DNA from: a virus
Virus record (IMG/VR): IMGVR_UViG_3300009160_000061
Span: 1-43,482 of that record
DNA: 43,482 nucleotides
Reading direction: 5' to 3' (one strand)
Shown here: positions 14,754-22,896 of the stretch, in pieces
How the letters are laid out: the number at the start of each line of letters is the position of its first letter
Numbering within the stretch: position 1 is the first letter of the stretch
Program-made: the position numbers and the translations under genes
Notes under the pieces: model-generated
Databases searched by the model: none
What the model saw: only the letters and a program-made list of their open reading frames with translations
What the model was told of the DNA's origin: nothing

Positions 14754-15449
14754 TTATAATAAAACTACATGTTCTAATCTGTCCTGTACCATGTATGGCT
14801 TATTGTTATCTTGGTATAAAATGTCTTCAATAAGGTTATAGTTAGTTAATTTATTATTGAACTCATTTAGGTTAAAATCAAAAACATCCAAAATCAAAGA
14901 TTTAATTTCATTAGGACTAACTTTAGATTTAGATAAAATTTCAATTTTAAAATCTTCATCAGAGTCAACATCAGTTGTGAAATAAAATTTTAAATCTTTT
15001 ACACCAAGCAAACTATACATATGATTGAATATGTAGTTAGAGTAATACACCATAGATCTACCACAACTTAAACTATGTCCGTAAGGAAATTCTGAAGTCG
15101 TTATAATGTTTGTCACAGGTTCAGGAACATTATAATACAGATCTTTAGTAACATTCACCCAACCACATTCTAATGGTTCTAAAGTTGCACCATAGGTGAT
15201 TATATCAATTATATTCATGTGATCAATACCAACGTCATCTAAATAAGATTTAAATTTAATAAAGAACTCTCCTTTTATTGATTGTAGATCAAGTATCTCC
15301 TTACTGGTACTTTTACCTGCGACAACAATAAAGCTATTACAGTCAGAAACTTGTATTATAGTTTTTTCTGTTTTATCTATCTTTGAAAGAATAAAATCAG
15401 AAAATAAATTTACTATAAATCTTTTTGAATTTTTGTTTAATAATCTCAT
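14754..15449 (-). CDS. Hypothetical protein
   Basis: 231 aa, no recognised family. The N-terminus is basic (RLLNKNSKRFIVNLF), then mixed alpha/beta with IIQVSDCNSFIVVAGKS and a Gly/Ser-rich GHSLSCGRSMVYY (about 125-137). No membrane segments. A TATTTATA lies 40 nt upstream, too distant to call. Separate transcription unit from gene 15525. Confidence 0.75.
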   Translation of the reverse strand: MRLLNKNSKRFIVNLFSDFILSKIDKTEKTIIQVSDCNSFIVVAGKSTSKEILDLQSIKGEFFIKFKSYLDDVGIDHMNIIDIITYGATLEPLECGWVNVTKDLYYNVPEPVTNIITTSEFPYGHSLSCGRSMVYYSNYIFNHMYSLLGVKDLKFYFTTDVDSDEDFKIEILSKSKVSPNEIKSLILDVFDFNLNEFNNKLTNYNLIEDILYQDNNKPYMVQDRLEHVVLL

Positions 15450-15524
15450 AATCTATTTTTTTATAATGGATATGAGTTTTATTTTAATATATAAATAGTT
15501 AAGTGATTTAGTTTAAAAAACGTA

Positions 15525-16637
15525 TTATATATAGTCTGTAAAAAGATCGTTTATATTTTTTCTAATATAGGTCCAATCTGCATAATCAGGTACTCTAAAG
15601 TCAATTTCGTCATATACATCATTATCCATTAGATGTCCTAACATACTAACATAACCACCCCAGTATTCTAAATTTGATTCATTATATCCACTACCACCCT
15701 CAAGGCCAATAAATTCCATAATATCCCTTTTAAAATCCCCGATCTTAATATACGATGCCCATTTTGTTTTATCTCCTGACTTAATCTGAACGTCCTCAAT
15801 CTTAGAGGAAAAAAATTCCTCAAGACCACCATAAACAAGTGCGTAACATTCATCTTGATATGCACCATTATAGGCGTTATTATGTATAGAATATAATTCA
15901 CTTTTTAAATCGGATAGATCACCATCAAGAAGTTCGTTCATTGCCTCAGAATCCTTTAGTAACTCATTAACATCATTTTGGGTTATCATAAAAAACTCGC
16001 CTCTATTTTGAGACTTTGCCAAATCATGAAAAAAATCAGAACTATAATCGTCAACAACCAAATCCTGATTACCGATCATTTTTAAAATATAATTTTCTAA
16101 ATGTCTATAGTTAGATTCATCAAGTTCCTCAATTACATCACTATATACGTCAGATGTTGTGTCCCAATAAGGTTCCCACATATCTTCACCAAAAACATGT
16201 TCGGCAACATTTCTAGCCGTCGTATCACGACCTCTACCATCAAAAAGAGGGGCCAATTCATCTCGATCCCTTAAATATAACCAAAATCCATCATCTCTAA
16301 TTTCTACATCGGTTATAATATTATTCGTTATATATTTAAATGCGTTATTTGGAGCAACTGAAATCCAATAAGATAAAAAGTAATTTCTAAGTTCATTATC
16401 AAAGTCATCATACTCTTTTCCTTTTAAATAACCATTCTCATTTAAAAACCCAAAAAAATCAGGACCTTCATTATAATCTTCACTATCTAATACCTCAACA
16501 CTAATTTCTTCAGATAAACCTTTTACTGCAACGTACTTTAAAAAAGTACGGACTCTTTTAAAGTATGGTTTTACGCTCTTTTCCCAATACCCATTATTGA
16601 ATAGTTCAATTAGTTCTTTTAAGTTTGAATTGTCCAT
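15525..16637 (-). CDS. Acidic hypothetical protein
   Basis: 370 aa, strongly acidic with many Asp and Tyr residues, no recognised family. Recognisable stretches: DGRGRDTTARNVAEHVFGED and a C-terminal GGSGYNESNLEYWGGYVS. Composition resembles the acidic protein encoded divergently at 16926. Starts 3 nt after a TATTTATA element; a terminator lies just upstream, so it is its own unit. Confidence 0.8.
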   Translation of the reverse strand: MDNSNLKELIELFNNGYWEKSVKPYFKRVRTFLKYVAVKGLSEEISVEVLDSEDYNEGPDFFGFLNENGYLKGKEYDDFDNELRNYFLSYWISVAPNNAFKYITNNIITDVEIRDDGFWLYLRDRDELAPLFDGRGRDTTARNVAEHVFGEDMWEPYWDTTSDVYSDVIEELDESNYRHLENYILKMIGNQDLVVDDYSSDFFHDLAKSQNRGEFFMITQNDVNELLKDSEAMNELLDGDLSDLKSELYSIHNNAYNGAYQDECYALVYGGLEEFFSSKIEDVQIKSGDKTKWASYIKIGDFKRDIMEFIGLEGGSGYNESNLEYWGGYVSMLGHLMDNDVYDEIDFRVPDYADWTYIRKNINDLFTDYI

Positions 16638-16640
16638 AAT

Positions 16641-16648
16641 TATAAATA
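16641..16648 (-). promoter_or_regulatory. TATTTATA element, 3 nt before ATG 16637
   Basis: On the minus strand TATTTATA ends 3 nt before the start codon, directly after the T-run of the preceding terminator. Confidence 0.55.
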
Positions 16649-16675
16649 CAAAAAAGGTGGAAAAAACTCCACCTT
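16648..16675 (-). terminator. rho-independent terminator (minus strand)
   Basis: Stem AAGGTGGA / TCCACCTT (16654-16661, 16668-16675), 6-nt loop; T-run on the minus strand. It ends the small gene 16701-16844. A separate palindrome around TTGGCCAA lies at 16679-16697. Confidence 0.85.
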
Positions 16676-16700
16676 AATTTCTTTGGCCAAAGGAAATTAA

Positions 16701-16844
16701 TTACTTTTTATTATAATATTTTTCAACTATCTTCTTTACTGACTCTTGAACTGATTGATTTTTAACCTGTTCATTTTGAGGTCTTGCTGCCTGTTGAGGA
16801 GCTGAAGCTTGTTGATTTCCTTTATTTTTACAACCACATCCCAT
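16701..16844 (-). CDS. MGCGCK small protein
   Basis: 47 aa: MGCGCKNKGNQQ, a Gln/Ala/Pro-rich middle and a C-terminal amphipathic helix VKKIVEKYYNKK. The two N-terminal Cys and flexible linker suggest a metal- or partner-binding tether. I do not know the family. Its own terminator follows; a TATTTAT lies about 30 nt upstream of the start. Confidence 0.65.
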   Translation of the reverse strand: MGCGCKNKGNQQASAPQQAARPQNEQVKNQSVQESVKKIVEKYYNKK

Positions 16845-16912
16845 AACAAATTGTTTTTTAATGTTTATTTAAACATAAATATCAGTCTATTGTCTTATTT
16901 GTAAATGTTTCA

Positions 16913-16920
16913 TATTTATT
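16913..16920 (+). promoter_or_regulatory. TATTTATT element, 5 nt before ATG 16926
   Basis: TATTTATT ends 5 nt before the ATG at 16926. This supports 16926 rather than the ATG at 16905 as the true start. Confidence 0.55.
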
Positions 16921-16925
16921 GTTAT

Positions 16926-18437
16926 ATGAAAAAGAAAATAAGACTTACTGAAAATAAACTTGTTAGTATTATTCTTAAATTAATTAAAGAAGATGAAATT
17001 GAAAAAGTTTATATTTCACCTGAACAATATATGCAATATTTAAGACAAGTTGGTTTTATGGCTCATGCAATACCTTATTTACCAAAATTTAGGGGTAAAA
17101 AACTTGTTGTTAAAGGTGACCTTAATCTTAGTAATGTTGATGGTAAACAAAAGATTTATAAAATTGGGGACATTGAGGTTGAAGGAGGTTTGAATGTTTC
17201 ATACACAAATGTTAAATCATTGGATGATGTTAAGGTTACGGGACATAAAACTTTTTGGCAAACCCCTTACGAAAAGGTTATTGAAAGAAGACAACTACAA
17301 GCCAAATATAATGAACAAAATGAAAAAAGAGAAGATGGTGATTGGGATATAGAAAATACTGGTTACGAAAGTCCAAGAGCCAATGCGGTTTTTCAATATG
17401 CGGTAAATGATGGGCATTTACAATCTCTTGATGATGACGAAAAAATAGAACTTAAGGAACTTAAAATAAGAATAAAAAATAAAGAAGAAGAGCAAGAAAA
17501 TTTAAGTACAGATACTGATGAATATGACTACAGTGACAAATTTGATGAGATACAAGAAGAAATAGATAGTATACAAGAAGACATTGATAGATTAATTGAA
17601 GATAAAAATGATGTATATGATCTATATCCGACAGGTTCCCATTATAATTTGGCCGAGTTTGAGTCATTGTCAACAAAAATGAGATTTGCGGTTGGTGAAT
17701 ATAGGGAAGCCGATGATTCATTGGAGGATTATTATGAACAACAAATTGATGACCTTGATAATTATTTTTCTAAAGAAACTCTATCAAGTTATGTTGATGA
17801 AGATAAAATAAAAGAATATTATAGGGATTCTGTAGAAGAATGGATAAGAGATGAACCTGATAGTTACGGGGTTGAAAAAGAATTAAGTAATTCTCAAGAA
17901 GAAGAAATTTGGTTACTAGAAATGGAAAAATGGGTTTACGAAAATGAAGGAGTAAGAGCCCCAATCAGGTACCCATCAAAAGAAAAAGATGGAACATTTG
18001 ATTTTTATGATTCTGAGGATAATGAATTACAATATAGAAGAGAAGGAAATAATTCAATATTATATAAGGAGGGTCAAGTTGTTCCACCAAGACAATTATA
18101 TGACGATGAGGACACCGAAGAACATGAAACCGATCGTGAAAATAGGATTAGTGAAATAGACTCAGAGATAGATGATATAAAAGAAAGTCCTGATGGGGAT
18201 CCTGACGAAAGTAGTATTGAAGAGGCGGTTGATAATTACTTAGAAAATGAGATAGGTTATGATCCAGCCGGATGGTTAGATAATATGGGTGGGGATATTG
18301 CCGATTTTATTGATACAAGAGAGTTATTAGATGATTTAGTTAGAAATGGGGATTATGGTGATTTAAATGGTTATGATGGTAGTTATGATACAGTTAACAT
18401 TAATGGTACTAATTATGTTGTAATGAGAATAGACTAA
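16926..18437 (+). CDS. Large acidic protein with N-terminal RLTE tag
   Basis: 503 aa from ATG 16926. Residues 6-22 (RLTENKLVSIILKLIKE) align without gaps with tags in genes 24577 and 3920 and end in an (L/I)xE site. Residues about 60-105 contain a short repeat (VKGDLNLSNVDG, VEGGLNVSYTNVKSL) like a beta-helical or LRR-type repeat. The rest is acidic and helical, with a Glu-rich coiled coil (about 180-230), and ends NGTNYVVMRID. No catalytic motif seen. Probably a packaged or virion-associated protein; this is inference from the tag. Confidence 0.8.
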   Translation: MKKKIRLTENKLVSIILKLIKEDEIEKVYISPEQYMQYLRQVGFMAHAIPYLPKFRGKKLVVKGDLNLSNVDGKQKIYKIGDIEVEGGLNVSYTNVKSLDDVKVTGHKTFWQTPYEKVIERRQLQAKYNEQNEKREDGDWDIENTGYESPRANAVFQYAVNDGHLQSLDDDEKIELKELKIRIKNKEEEQENLSTDTDEYDYSDKFDEIQEEIDSIQEDIDRLIEDKNDVYDLYPTGSHYNLAEFESLSTKMRFAVGEYREADDSLEDYYEQQIDDLDNYFSKETLSSYVDEDKIKEYYRDSVEEWIRDEPDSYGVEKELSNSQEEEIWLLEMEKWVYENEGVRAPIRYPSKEKDGTFDFYDSEDNELQYRREGNNSILYKEGQVVPPRQLYDDEDTEEHETDRENRISEIDSEIDDIKESPDGDPDESSIEEAVDNYLENEIGYDPAGWLDNMGGDIADFIDTRELLDDLVRNGDYGDLNGYDGSYDTVNINGTNYVVMRID

Positions 18438-18476
18438 TATTTACTGATTAACAAATTATGATTATTATTATGTCAA

Positions 18477-19247
18477 ATGAGAAGAAAAAAGAAAATAGAA
18501 TTTTTGATGGACACCGATTGGATGTTCGAAAAACCAATTGACAGAGAACACAAAGAATATAAATTATTGTCGTACTTTCAAAAAATGGGAGATAAACTTG
18601 ATAAAATGGAACTTTATCCTGGATTCATAGAACTTTCATTACATCTCGCAAATTTGCAGACACTTATTAAAGATAAAAAAATTATCTACACAAATAAGAA
18701 ATTAGACTCAGTAGACGATGAGTTATTAGTTAAGGATCTAAAGTTAAAAGAGATACCTGAACTAAATGATGATGAATCAAAAGAATTTATACAAATATTA
18801 AGTTATAGTGCCCCTAGAATGTTAGAGTATTTTAACATAGCAAAATCTGTTTGGACAATAGTTTATGAGAATGTGGACATAAAACCAAATAGAAGAGCAA
18901 AAGAAACCCTGTCAGACACCGGGTACTTCTACTTCAACAACACATCAGATAATAAAATACATGTTTGGGAATATAACATAAAACCGGCGGCCAAAGGTTC
19001 CATGGAAAGTAAAACAAAGGTAAATTTAATTTATTCTGACGTTAAAGATTTGACATTTACAAAAATAATTAATAATTTTTCAATATGGAATTCTGAAAAT
19101 AATAAGTTACCGGTTTTTGAAATGACAAGTAAAGGGATTTTTCCAATACAGGAAACATTGTTACCTATCTTTAAAAGAAAACTGATTTCATATATTAATC
19201 AGAAAAAAATCTCAGAAAATTTTAAAAAAGAAAAAGAAACGATTTAA
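18477..19247 (+). CDS. Hypothetical protein
   Basis: 256 aa, no recognised function. Conserved-looking N-terminus IEFLMDTDWMFEKPID, then helices and a C-terminal alpha/beta half. The start could also be the ATG at 18507. Its stop touches the DUF3310 start, so it heads an operon with DUF3310 and the second methylase. Confidence 0.75.
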   Translation: MRRKKKIEFLMDTDWMFEKPIDREHKEYKLLSYFQKMGDKLDKMELYPGFIELSLHLANLQTLIKDKKIIYTNKKLDSVDDELLVKDLKLKEIPELNDDESKEFIQILSYSAPRMLEYFNIAKSVWTIVYENVDIKPNRRAKETLSDTGYFYFNNTSDNKIHVWEYNIKPAAKGSMESKTKVNLIYSDVKDLTFTKIINNFSIWNSENNKLPVFEMTSKGIFPIQETLLPIFKRKLISYINQKKISENFKKEKETI

Positions 19248-19463
19248 ATGGAACAAGTTAATCACCCCAACCATTACGGTGGTGAAGAAAATCCATACGA
19301 AGCAATCAAAGTCATTGATGCTTGGGATTTGGGTTTTAGTTTAGGAAACACCGTAAAATATATCTCAAGAGCAGGTAAGAAAAATAAAGATAAAGAACTT
19401 GAAGATCTTAAAAAGGCACTTTGGTATTTACAACATCACATTAAAACATTGGAAAAAAAATGA
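19248..19463 (+). CDS. DUF3310 protein
   Basis: 71 aa, matching DUF3310: VNHPNHYGG at the N-terminus, EAIKVIDAWDLGF, then NTVKYISRAGKK and DLKKALWYLQHHI. These residues define the family, which is common in phages and often annotated as a nucleotide-kinase-like or MazG-related domain without proven activity. ATGA overlap with the following methyltransferase suggests coupled expression. Confidence 0.92.
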   Translation: MEQVNHPNHYGGEENPYEAIKVIDAWDLGFSLGNTVKYISRAGKKNKDKELEDLKKALWYLQHHIKTLEKK

Positions 19464-20311
19464 TAGAAACAGGAAAAATAATAACTGGAGATTGTGTTGA
19501 AGTGATGAAAACCTTACCTGAAGGTTGTGTTGATTTAATTGTTACCTCACCACCATACGGTGTTGGTATTGCTTATGATACTCATGATGATGACGTGGAG
19601 TTTCAAGAATACTTGGTCTTTGCAAGGAATTGGTTAACTGAAGCCTATAATGTGTTAAAAGATGATGGTAGAATTGCGTTAAACATACCGTATGAAATTA
19701 ACAGACAAAAGAAAGGAGGAAGAATCTTTTTTGTTTCTGAGATGTATCAAATAATGAAAGAGATAGGGTTTGGGTTCTTTGGTATTGTTGACCTTGAAGA
19801 ACAATCACCTCATCGTAGTAAAACAACTGCGTGGGGATCTTGGATGTCACCGTCAAGTCCTTATATATATAACCCAAAAGAATGTGTTATTTTGGGTTAT
19901 AAAAAATTACACATCAAAAAGGTTAAAGGAGAACCACAGTGGAAGGGAACACCAACTGAAATTATTCAGGAGGATGGAACCATAAAAAATAAAGTGGTAT
20001 ATGAAGAACAAGATAAGAAAGAATTTATGGAACTTGTTTTTGGTCAGTGGAATTACTTTGCAGATACTAAATCACTCACCAAGGCGACCTTCTCAATGGA
20101 CATCCCAACAAAGGCGATTAAAATATTGTCCTACAAAAACGATGTAGTATTAGACCCATTTGTTGGGTCAGGAACAAGTTTGGTAGCAGCAGAGATATTG
20201 GGGCGTAGATGGTTGGGTATTGAGTTATCACCAAATTATACTGAGATTGCCAAAACAAGAGTTGAATATTTTAAAACATTAGGTCAAATAAAAGAAATCC
20301 CATTTTCATAA
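19460..20311 (+). CDS. Site-specific DNA methyltransferase (N4-C or N6-A, beta class)
   Basis: 283 aa. Catalytic TSPPYG at residues 29-34 comes first; the SAM-binding LDPFVGSGTS followed by GRRWLGIELSP comes near the C-terminus. This order marks the beta class that includes N4-cytosine and N6-adenine enzymes. Length fits a stand-alone phage methylase. No restriction enzyme is adjacent, so protection of phage DNA from host restriction is the likely job. Terminator overlaps the stop codon. Confidence 0.93.
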   Translation: MIETGKIITGDCVEVMKTLPEGCVDLIVTSPPYGVGIAYDTHDDDVEFQEYLVFARNWLTEAYNVLKDDGRIALNIPYEINRQKKGGRIFFVSEMYQIMKEIGFGFFGIVDLEEQSPHRSKTTAWGSWMSPSSPYIYNPKECVILGYKKLHIKKVKGEPQWKGTPTEIIQEDGTIKNKVVYEEQDKKEFMELVFGQWNYFADTKSLTKATFSMDIPTKAIKILSYKNDVVLDPFVGSGTSLVAAEILGRRWLGIELSPNYTEIAKTRVEYFKTLGQIKEIPFS

Positions 20312-20325
20312 ATGGGGTTTTTTAT
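20295..20325 (+). terminator. rho-independent terminator overlapping the methylase stop
   Basis: Stem AAATCCCATTT / AAATGGGGTTT (20295-20305, 20310-20320) with one G-U pair, then T run. Confidence 0.8.
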
Positions 20326-20334
20326 TTTATATGG

Positions 20335-20342
20335 TATTTATT
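20335..20342 (+). promoter_or_regulatory. TATTTATT element, 4 nt before ATG 20347
   Basis: TATTTATT ends 4 nt before the start codon, just after the terminator of the methylase operon. Confidence 0.55.
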
Positions 20343-20346
20343 TAGT

Positions 20347-21726
20347 ATGAAAAGACTAATTAAAGAATCGGGTATTAGAGACATCAAAAATTTATCAAAA
20401 AGATACCCTAAAGCAAAAATTTATTTTCATCAAGATTTAGATGGTGTAACAACCGCCATTGCGATGAAAGAATATTTAGAGTCAAATAACATAAATGTTG
20501 TGGATGCTGAAATTATTCAATATGGAGATAAAGAGTTTGCAATTAAAAAATTAGACGCTAAAGGTGATATAATGCCTGTTTTAGTTGATTTTGCTCACGG
20601 TAAACCAATGTTTGTTATTCATACAGATCACCACGACACTCAAGCCGGAGTTGAGGACGGAACTGCAACTTCTTTTAGAAGTTCAAGATCTAATGTAGAG
20701 ACAATATCTCAAAGTGTTTCACCTAAAGAAATATTCCCTAATGAAGATATTACATTAATTTCTACCGTAGACTCCGCAAATTTTGCTCAATATAATATTT
20801 CTGTTGATGAAGTTATAAATTATCTATTTAAGATAGATAGAAATTCTGACGTTAAAAGAAATAAAATGTTAATGGGATTAGTTGCAAACAAATTACTATT
20901 GGCATTTAAAAACAAACCAGGATTCTTAGAGGAATTAGTTTTAGATTGTAAACCTTCTTTACTTAATATACTACTTAAGATAAAATCTATAATGAAAAGA
21001 GAAGGTTTTGATAATGAAGAAAAACTAACACAAAACCAACAAAAATATATTCAAAGTATGAATGTTAGTCCTAACGTAAATGTTAGTGGAAACATATTGG
21101 TACAATACGGTGGAGGTTATATGACACCACAAGGATCTTACGATAGATACACGCCTTTTAAAAATAATCCTGACGCTGACTTTTTAGTTATTGCTTGGCC
21201 AATGGGATTAGTTCAGGCTTCCTGTAACCCATATAAAAAAGAAAGAGCACTTAAAGGTGTTGATTTAGGTGAAATAAAAAATGAGGTTTTGGATGAGATG
21301 AATCCAGAATTAGAAAGTATTATAGTCCCATTATCAACATTAAAAGTTGTTTCAGAACAAAAAGCAACATTCAAATCAGTCGGATTTACATTCAAAGACT
21401 TTATGGCGATATATGGCAAAAGTCCTTCCTTAAAAGTTTTTGGTAGAAAAGAGACATTGTTCCCGATTATAGAAAATATAATGGATAGACCTTACAGAAA
21501 TTTAAGTGTAAAACAAGTTGCACTATTGGACAAAGTTGTGTTAAATGGTAGAGACATCATAAATGCTAATTCAGGTGGACATAAATGTATTACTAATATT
21601 TCAGGTATTAATTCTTTATATAGAAAAAAAGATGGGAATGGACAAAAAAGTTATGTTGATCTAACAAAAGAAATACAACAGAAGTTTTACGAAATTTTAC
21701 AAACAAAGATTAATAGTGAAAAGTAA
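20347..21726 (+). CDS. DHH-family phosphoesterase, possibly packaged
   Basis: 459 aa. Motif I HQDLDGVTT (28-36), an Asp in VLVDFAHG (about 81), DHH itself (HTDHHDT, about 93-98) and TVDSANF (about 138) give the metal-binding set of the DHH superfamily. A late GGHKC (SGGHKCITN) fits a DHHA1-type substrate domain. Such enzymes cleave short oligoribonucleotides, cyclic dinucleotides or pAp. The N-terminus MKRLIKESG has an IKE site like the tags on other genes. Substrate unknown: nanoRNA, cyclic nucleotide signals or single-stranded DNA (RecJ) are all possible. The end overlaps DUF192 on the other strand by 17 nt. Confidence 0.85.
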   Translation: MKRLIKESGIRDIKNLSKRYPKAKIYFHQDLDGVTTAIAMKEYLESNNINVVDAEIIQYGDKEFAIKKLDAKGDIMPVLVDFAHGKPMFVIHTDHHDTQAGVEDGTATSFRSSRSNVETISQSVSPKEIFPNEDITLISTVDSANFAQYNISVDEVINYLFKIDRNSDVKRNKMLMGLVANKLLLAFKNKPGFLEELVLDCKPSLLNILLKIKSIMKREGFDNEEKLTQNQQKYIQSMNVSPNVNVSGNILVQYGGGYMTPQGSYDRYTPFKNNPDADFLVIAWPMGLVQASCNPYKKERALKGVDLGEIKNEVLDEMNPELESIIVPLSTLKVVSEQKATFKSVGFTFKDFMAIYGKSPSLKVFGRKETLFPIIENIMDRPYRNLSVKQVALLDKVVLNGRDIINANSGGHKCITNISGINSLYRKKDGNGQKSYVDLTKEIQQKFYEILQTKINSEK

Positions 21727-22057
21727 TCTTATTACCCTCAACGATATTATATTCTTCACAATGTCCTGCCGGTATTTCTAATATCATATCACCATACCCT
21801 TCAAATCTTTCACACTCTTCTTCTTTACAAGGAAGACAGTTGTGGTGTATTTCCGTTACTTCGTTATTTTTTATGAATATAATATCTAAAGGGATTATAC
21901 AGTTTTTCATCCAAAAACTATGATCACCATCTTCCATAATAAATAACATACCATCAAAAGAATTATTGAATTTTTTATTCATCATTCCATTTGAGATATC
22001 TTTTTGTGTGATAACAGGTTTAACTGTGTATTTGTTATTATTTATGATTATATCCAT
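21710..22057 (-). CDS. DUF192 protein
   Basis: 115 aa. The segments GMMNKKFNNSFDGMLFIM, SFWMKNCIIPLDIIFI and ILEIPAGHCEEYNI match DUF192, a small beta-rich family widespread in bacteria and archaea with no proven function. Family proteins usually carry a signal peptide; here the domain starts at once, so it is cytoplasmic. Its start lies 3 nt from a palindromic TATTTATAAATA shared with the divergent NUDIX gene. Confidence 0.88.
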   Translation of the reverse strand: MDIIINNNKYTVKPVITQKDISNGMMNKKFNNSFDGMLFIMEDGDHSFWMKNCIIPLDIIFIKNNEVTEIHHNCLPCKEEECERFEGYGDMILEIPAGHCEEYNIVEGNKITFHY

Positions 22058-22068
22058 ATTTATAAATA
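22057..22068. promoter_or_regulatory. Palindromic bidirectional TATTTATAAATA element
   Basis: The 12-mer is its own reverse complement, so both strands carry TATTTATA: 3 nt before ATG 22057 (minus) and 11 nt before ATG 22076 (plus). It overlaps the first codon of the minus gene by one base. Confidence 0.55.
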
Positions 22069-22075
22069 TATTAAC

Positions 22076-22501
22076 ATGGCAGAATTTAACAGATATTCAG
22101 GTGTGGTGGTAAAAAACAAAGATAAAGTTTTACTTTGTAAAAGGTCACCGAATAAAACTTTACCAAATGAATGGTCCATACCATCTGGTAAGGTTGAAGG
22201 AAATGAAACCCCAAAAGAGGCGGCTATAAGGGAGTTTTATGAGGAAACTAATATTAAATTAAAAGGTGATTTAAATATTGTTGACATTCTTAATATGTAC
22301 AAAAGAGATGGAGAAACTAAAAAAGGTCTTATGTATGTATATCAATATAATACAAATCAAGAAATTAATCCGGATCTAAAAAAGGCTAGAGATGGGTTTG
22401 AACATACCAAATGTGGGTATTTTACAAAAACAAATAACCCATTAAATGAAAAAAACAAAGATTTTAAGAAAATAATTATGAATATCTTTAATAAAGATTG
22501 A
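22076..22501 (+). CDS. NUDIX hydrolase
   Basis: 141 aa from ATG 22076; a longer frame from 22004 runs through the divergent gene and is rejected. The Nudix box GX5EX7REUXEEXGU is present at residues 38-60 (GKVEGNE ... REFYEETNI, with Asn in place of the last Gly). Preceded by NEWSIPSGKVE as in MutT-type enzymes. It hydrolyses a nucleoside diphosphate derivative, possibly oxidised nucleotides or an alarmone or cap-like compound; substrate cannot be read. Confidence 0.92.
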   Translation: MAEFNRYSGVVVKNKDKVLLCKRSPNKTLPNEWSIPSGKVEGNETPKEAAIREFYEETNIKLKGDLNIVDILNMYKRDGETKKGLMYVYQYNTNQEINPDLKKARDGFEHTKCGYFTKTNNPLNEKNKDFKKIIMNIFNKD

Positions 22502-22532
22502 TTTTTGTTAAAGTACCATATATTTATTTAAC

Positions 22533-22619
22533 ACAAAAAGCATTACCCCTTTCAAAACTAGTAATGGTTTATCAAAATTAAATCCACAAAATTGTAAAAT
22601 TTCTTTGTGGATTTTTTTT
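22533..22619 (+). ncRNA. Candidate small RNA
   Basis: A 156-nt spacer without a usable ORF holds TATTTATT (22521-22528), then a CATTAC / GTAATG hairpin (22541-22566 region) and a strong terminator. If the octamer is a promoter, an RNA of about 87 nt results. Alternatively this is the 3' leader-trailer region of the NUDIX gene. Confidence 0.35.
22580..22619 (+). terminator. rho-independent terminator
   Basis: Perfect 11-bp stem AAATCCACAAA / TTTGTGGATTT (22580-22590, 22604-22614), 13-nt loop, eight T. Confidence 0.9.
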
Positions 22620-22635
22620 ATCTAATATTTTCTTT

Positions 22636-22643
22636 TATATTTG
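22636..22643 (+). promoter_or_regulatory. -7 element TATATTTG before gene 22658
   Basis: TATATTTG with 14 nt to the ATG. No TTTG lies at the usual 19-20 nt upstream (nearest at 28 nt), so only the -7 half is convincing. Confidence 0.5.
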
Positions 22644-22657
22644 TCTAAATAAAAAAT

Positions 22658-22849
22658 ATGAGAAGCACTAAATTGTATATTGCCGTGAATAGTCATCTTA
22701 GCGACGCATTGATTGAAATGGGATTTAATCCTGAGTTGGCTAAAGAAAGAATTCGGTTTGTTAAAATCCTAACAAACAGATACGAAGACCTTAGTCAGGA
22801 GATCTCAATTGACAAGTTGAATGAAATTTGGTTAGAAATGAAAAATTAA
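22658..22849 (+). CDS. Small helical hypothetical protein
   Basis: 63 aa, helical, no recognised family (LYIAVNSHLSDALIEMGFN, then ITNRYEDLSQEISIDKLNEIW-like helices; read as LTNRYEDLSQEISIDKL). Cytoplasmic. Stands before the leaderless-type gene 22897. Confidence 0.65.
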   Translation: MRSTKLYIAVNSHLSDALIEMGFNPELAKERIRFVKILTNRYEDLSQEISIDKLNEIWLEMKN

Positions 22850-22860
22850 TTATAATAAAA

Positions 22861-22892
22861 TTTGTGGTTTTTAAATAAATAATGTATATTTG
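22861..22892 (+). promoter_or_regulatory. Bacteroidota-type promoter (TTTG-N20-TATATTTG), 4 nt before ATG
   Basis: TTTG (22861-22864), 20 nt, TATATTTG (22885-22892), then four bases (TGGT) and ATG 22897. The -7 element position predicts transcription starting at the A of the ATG. Confidence 0.8.
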
Positions 22893-22896
22893 TGGT

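Noticed and set aside
14754-15449. Nucleotide-binding enzyme from the Gly/Ser-rich GHSLSCGRS stretch
   Set aside because: No matching motif order for a known family; left as hypothetical.
15490-15497. TATTTATA as promoter of gene 15449(-)
   Set aside because: It is 40 nt from the start codon, outside the 3-17 nt range of the other cases.
18470-18540. ATG 18470 frame upstream of gene 18477
   Set aside because: It reaches a stop after about 22 codons and is out of frame with the conserved protein.
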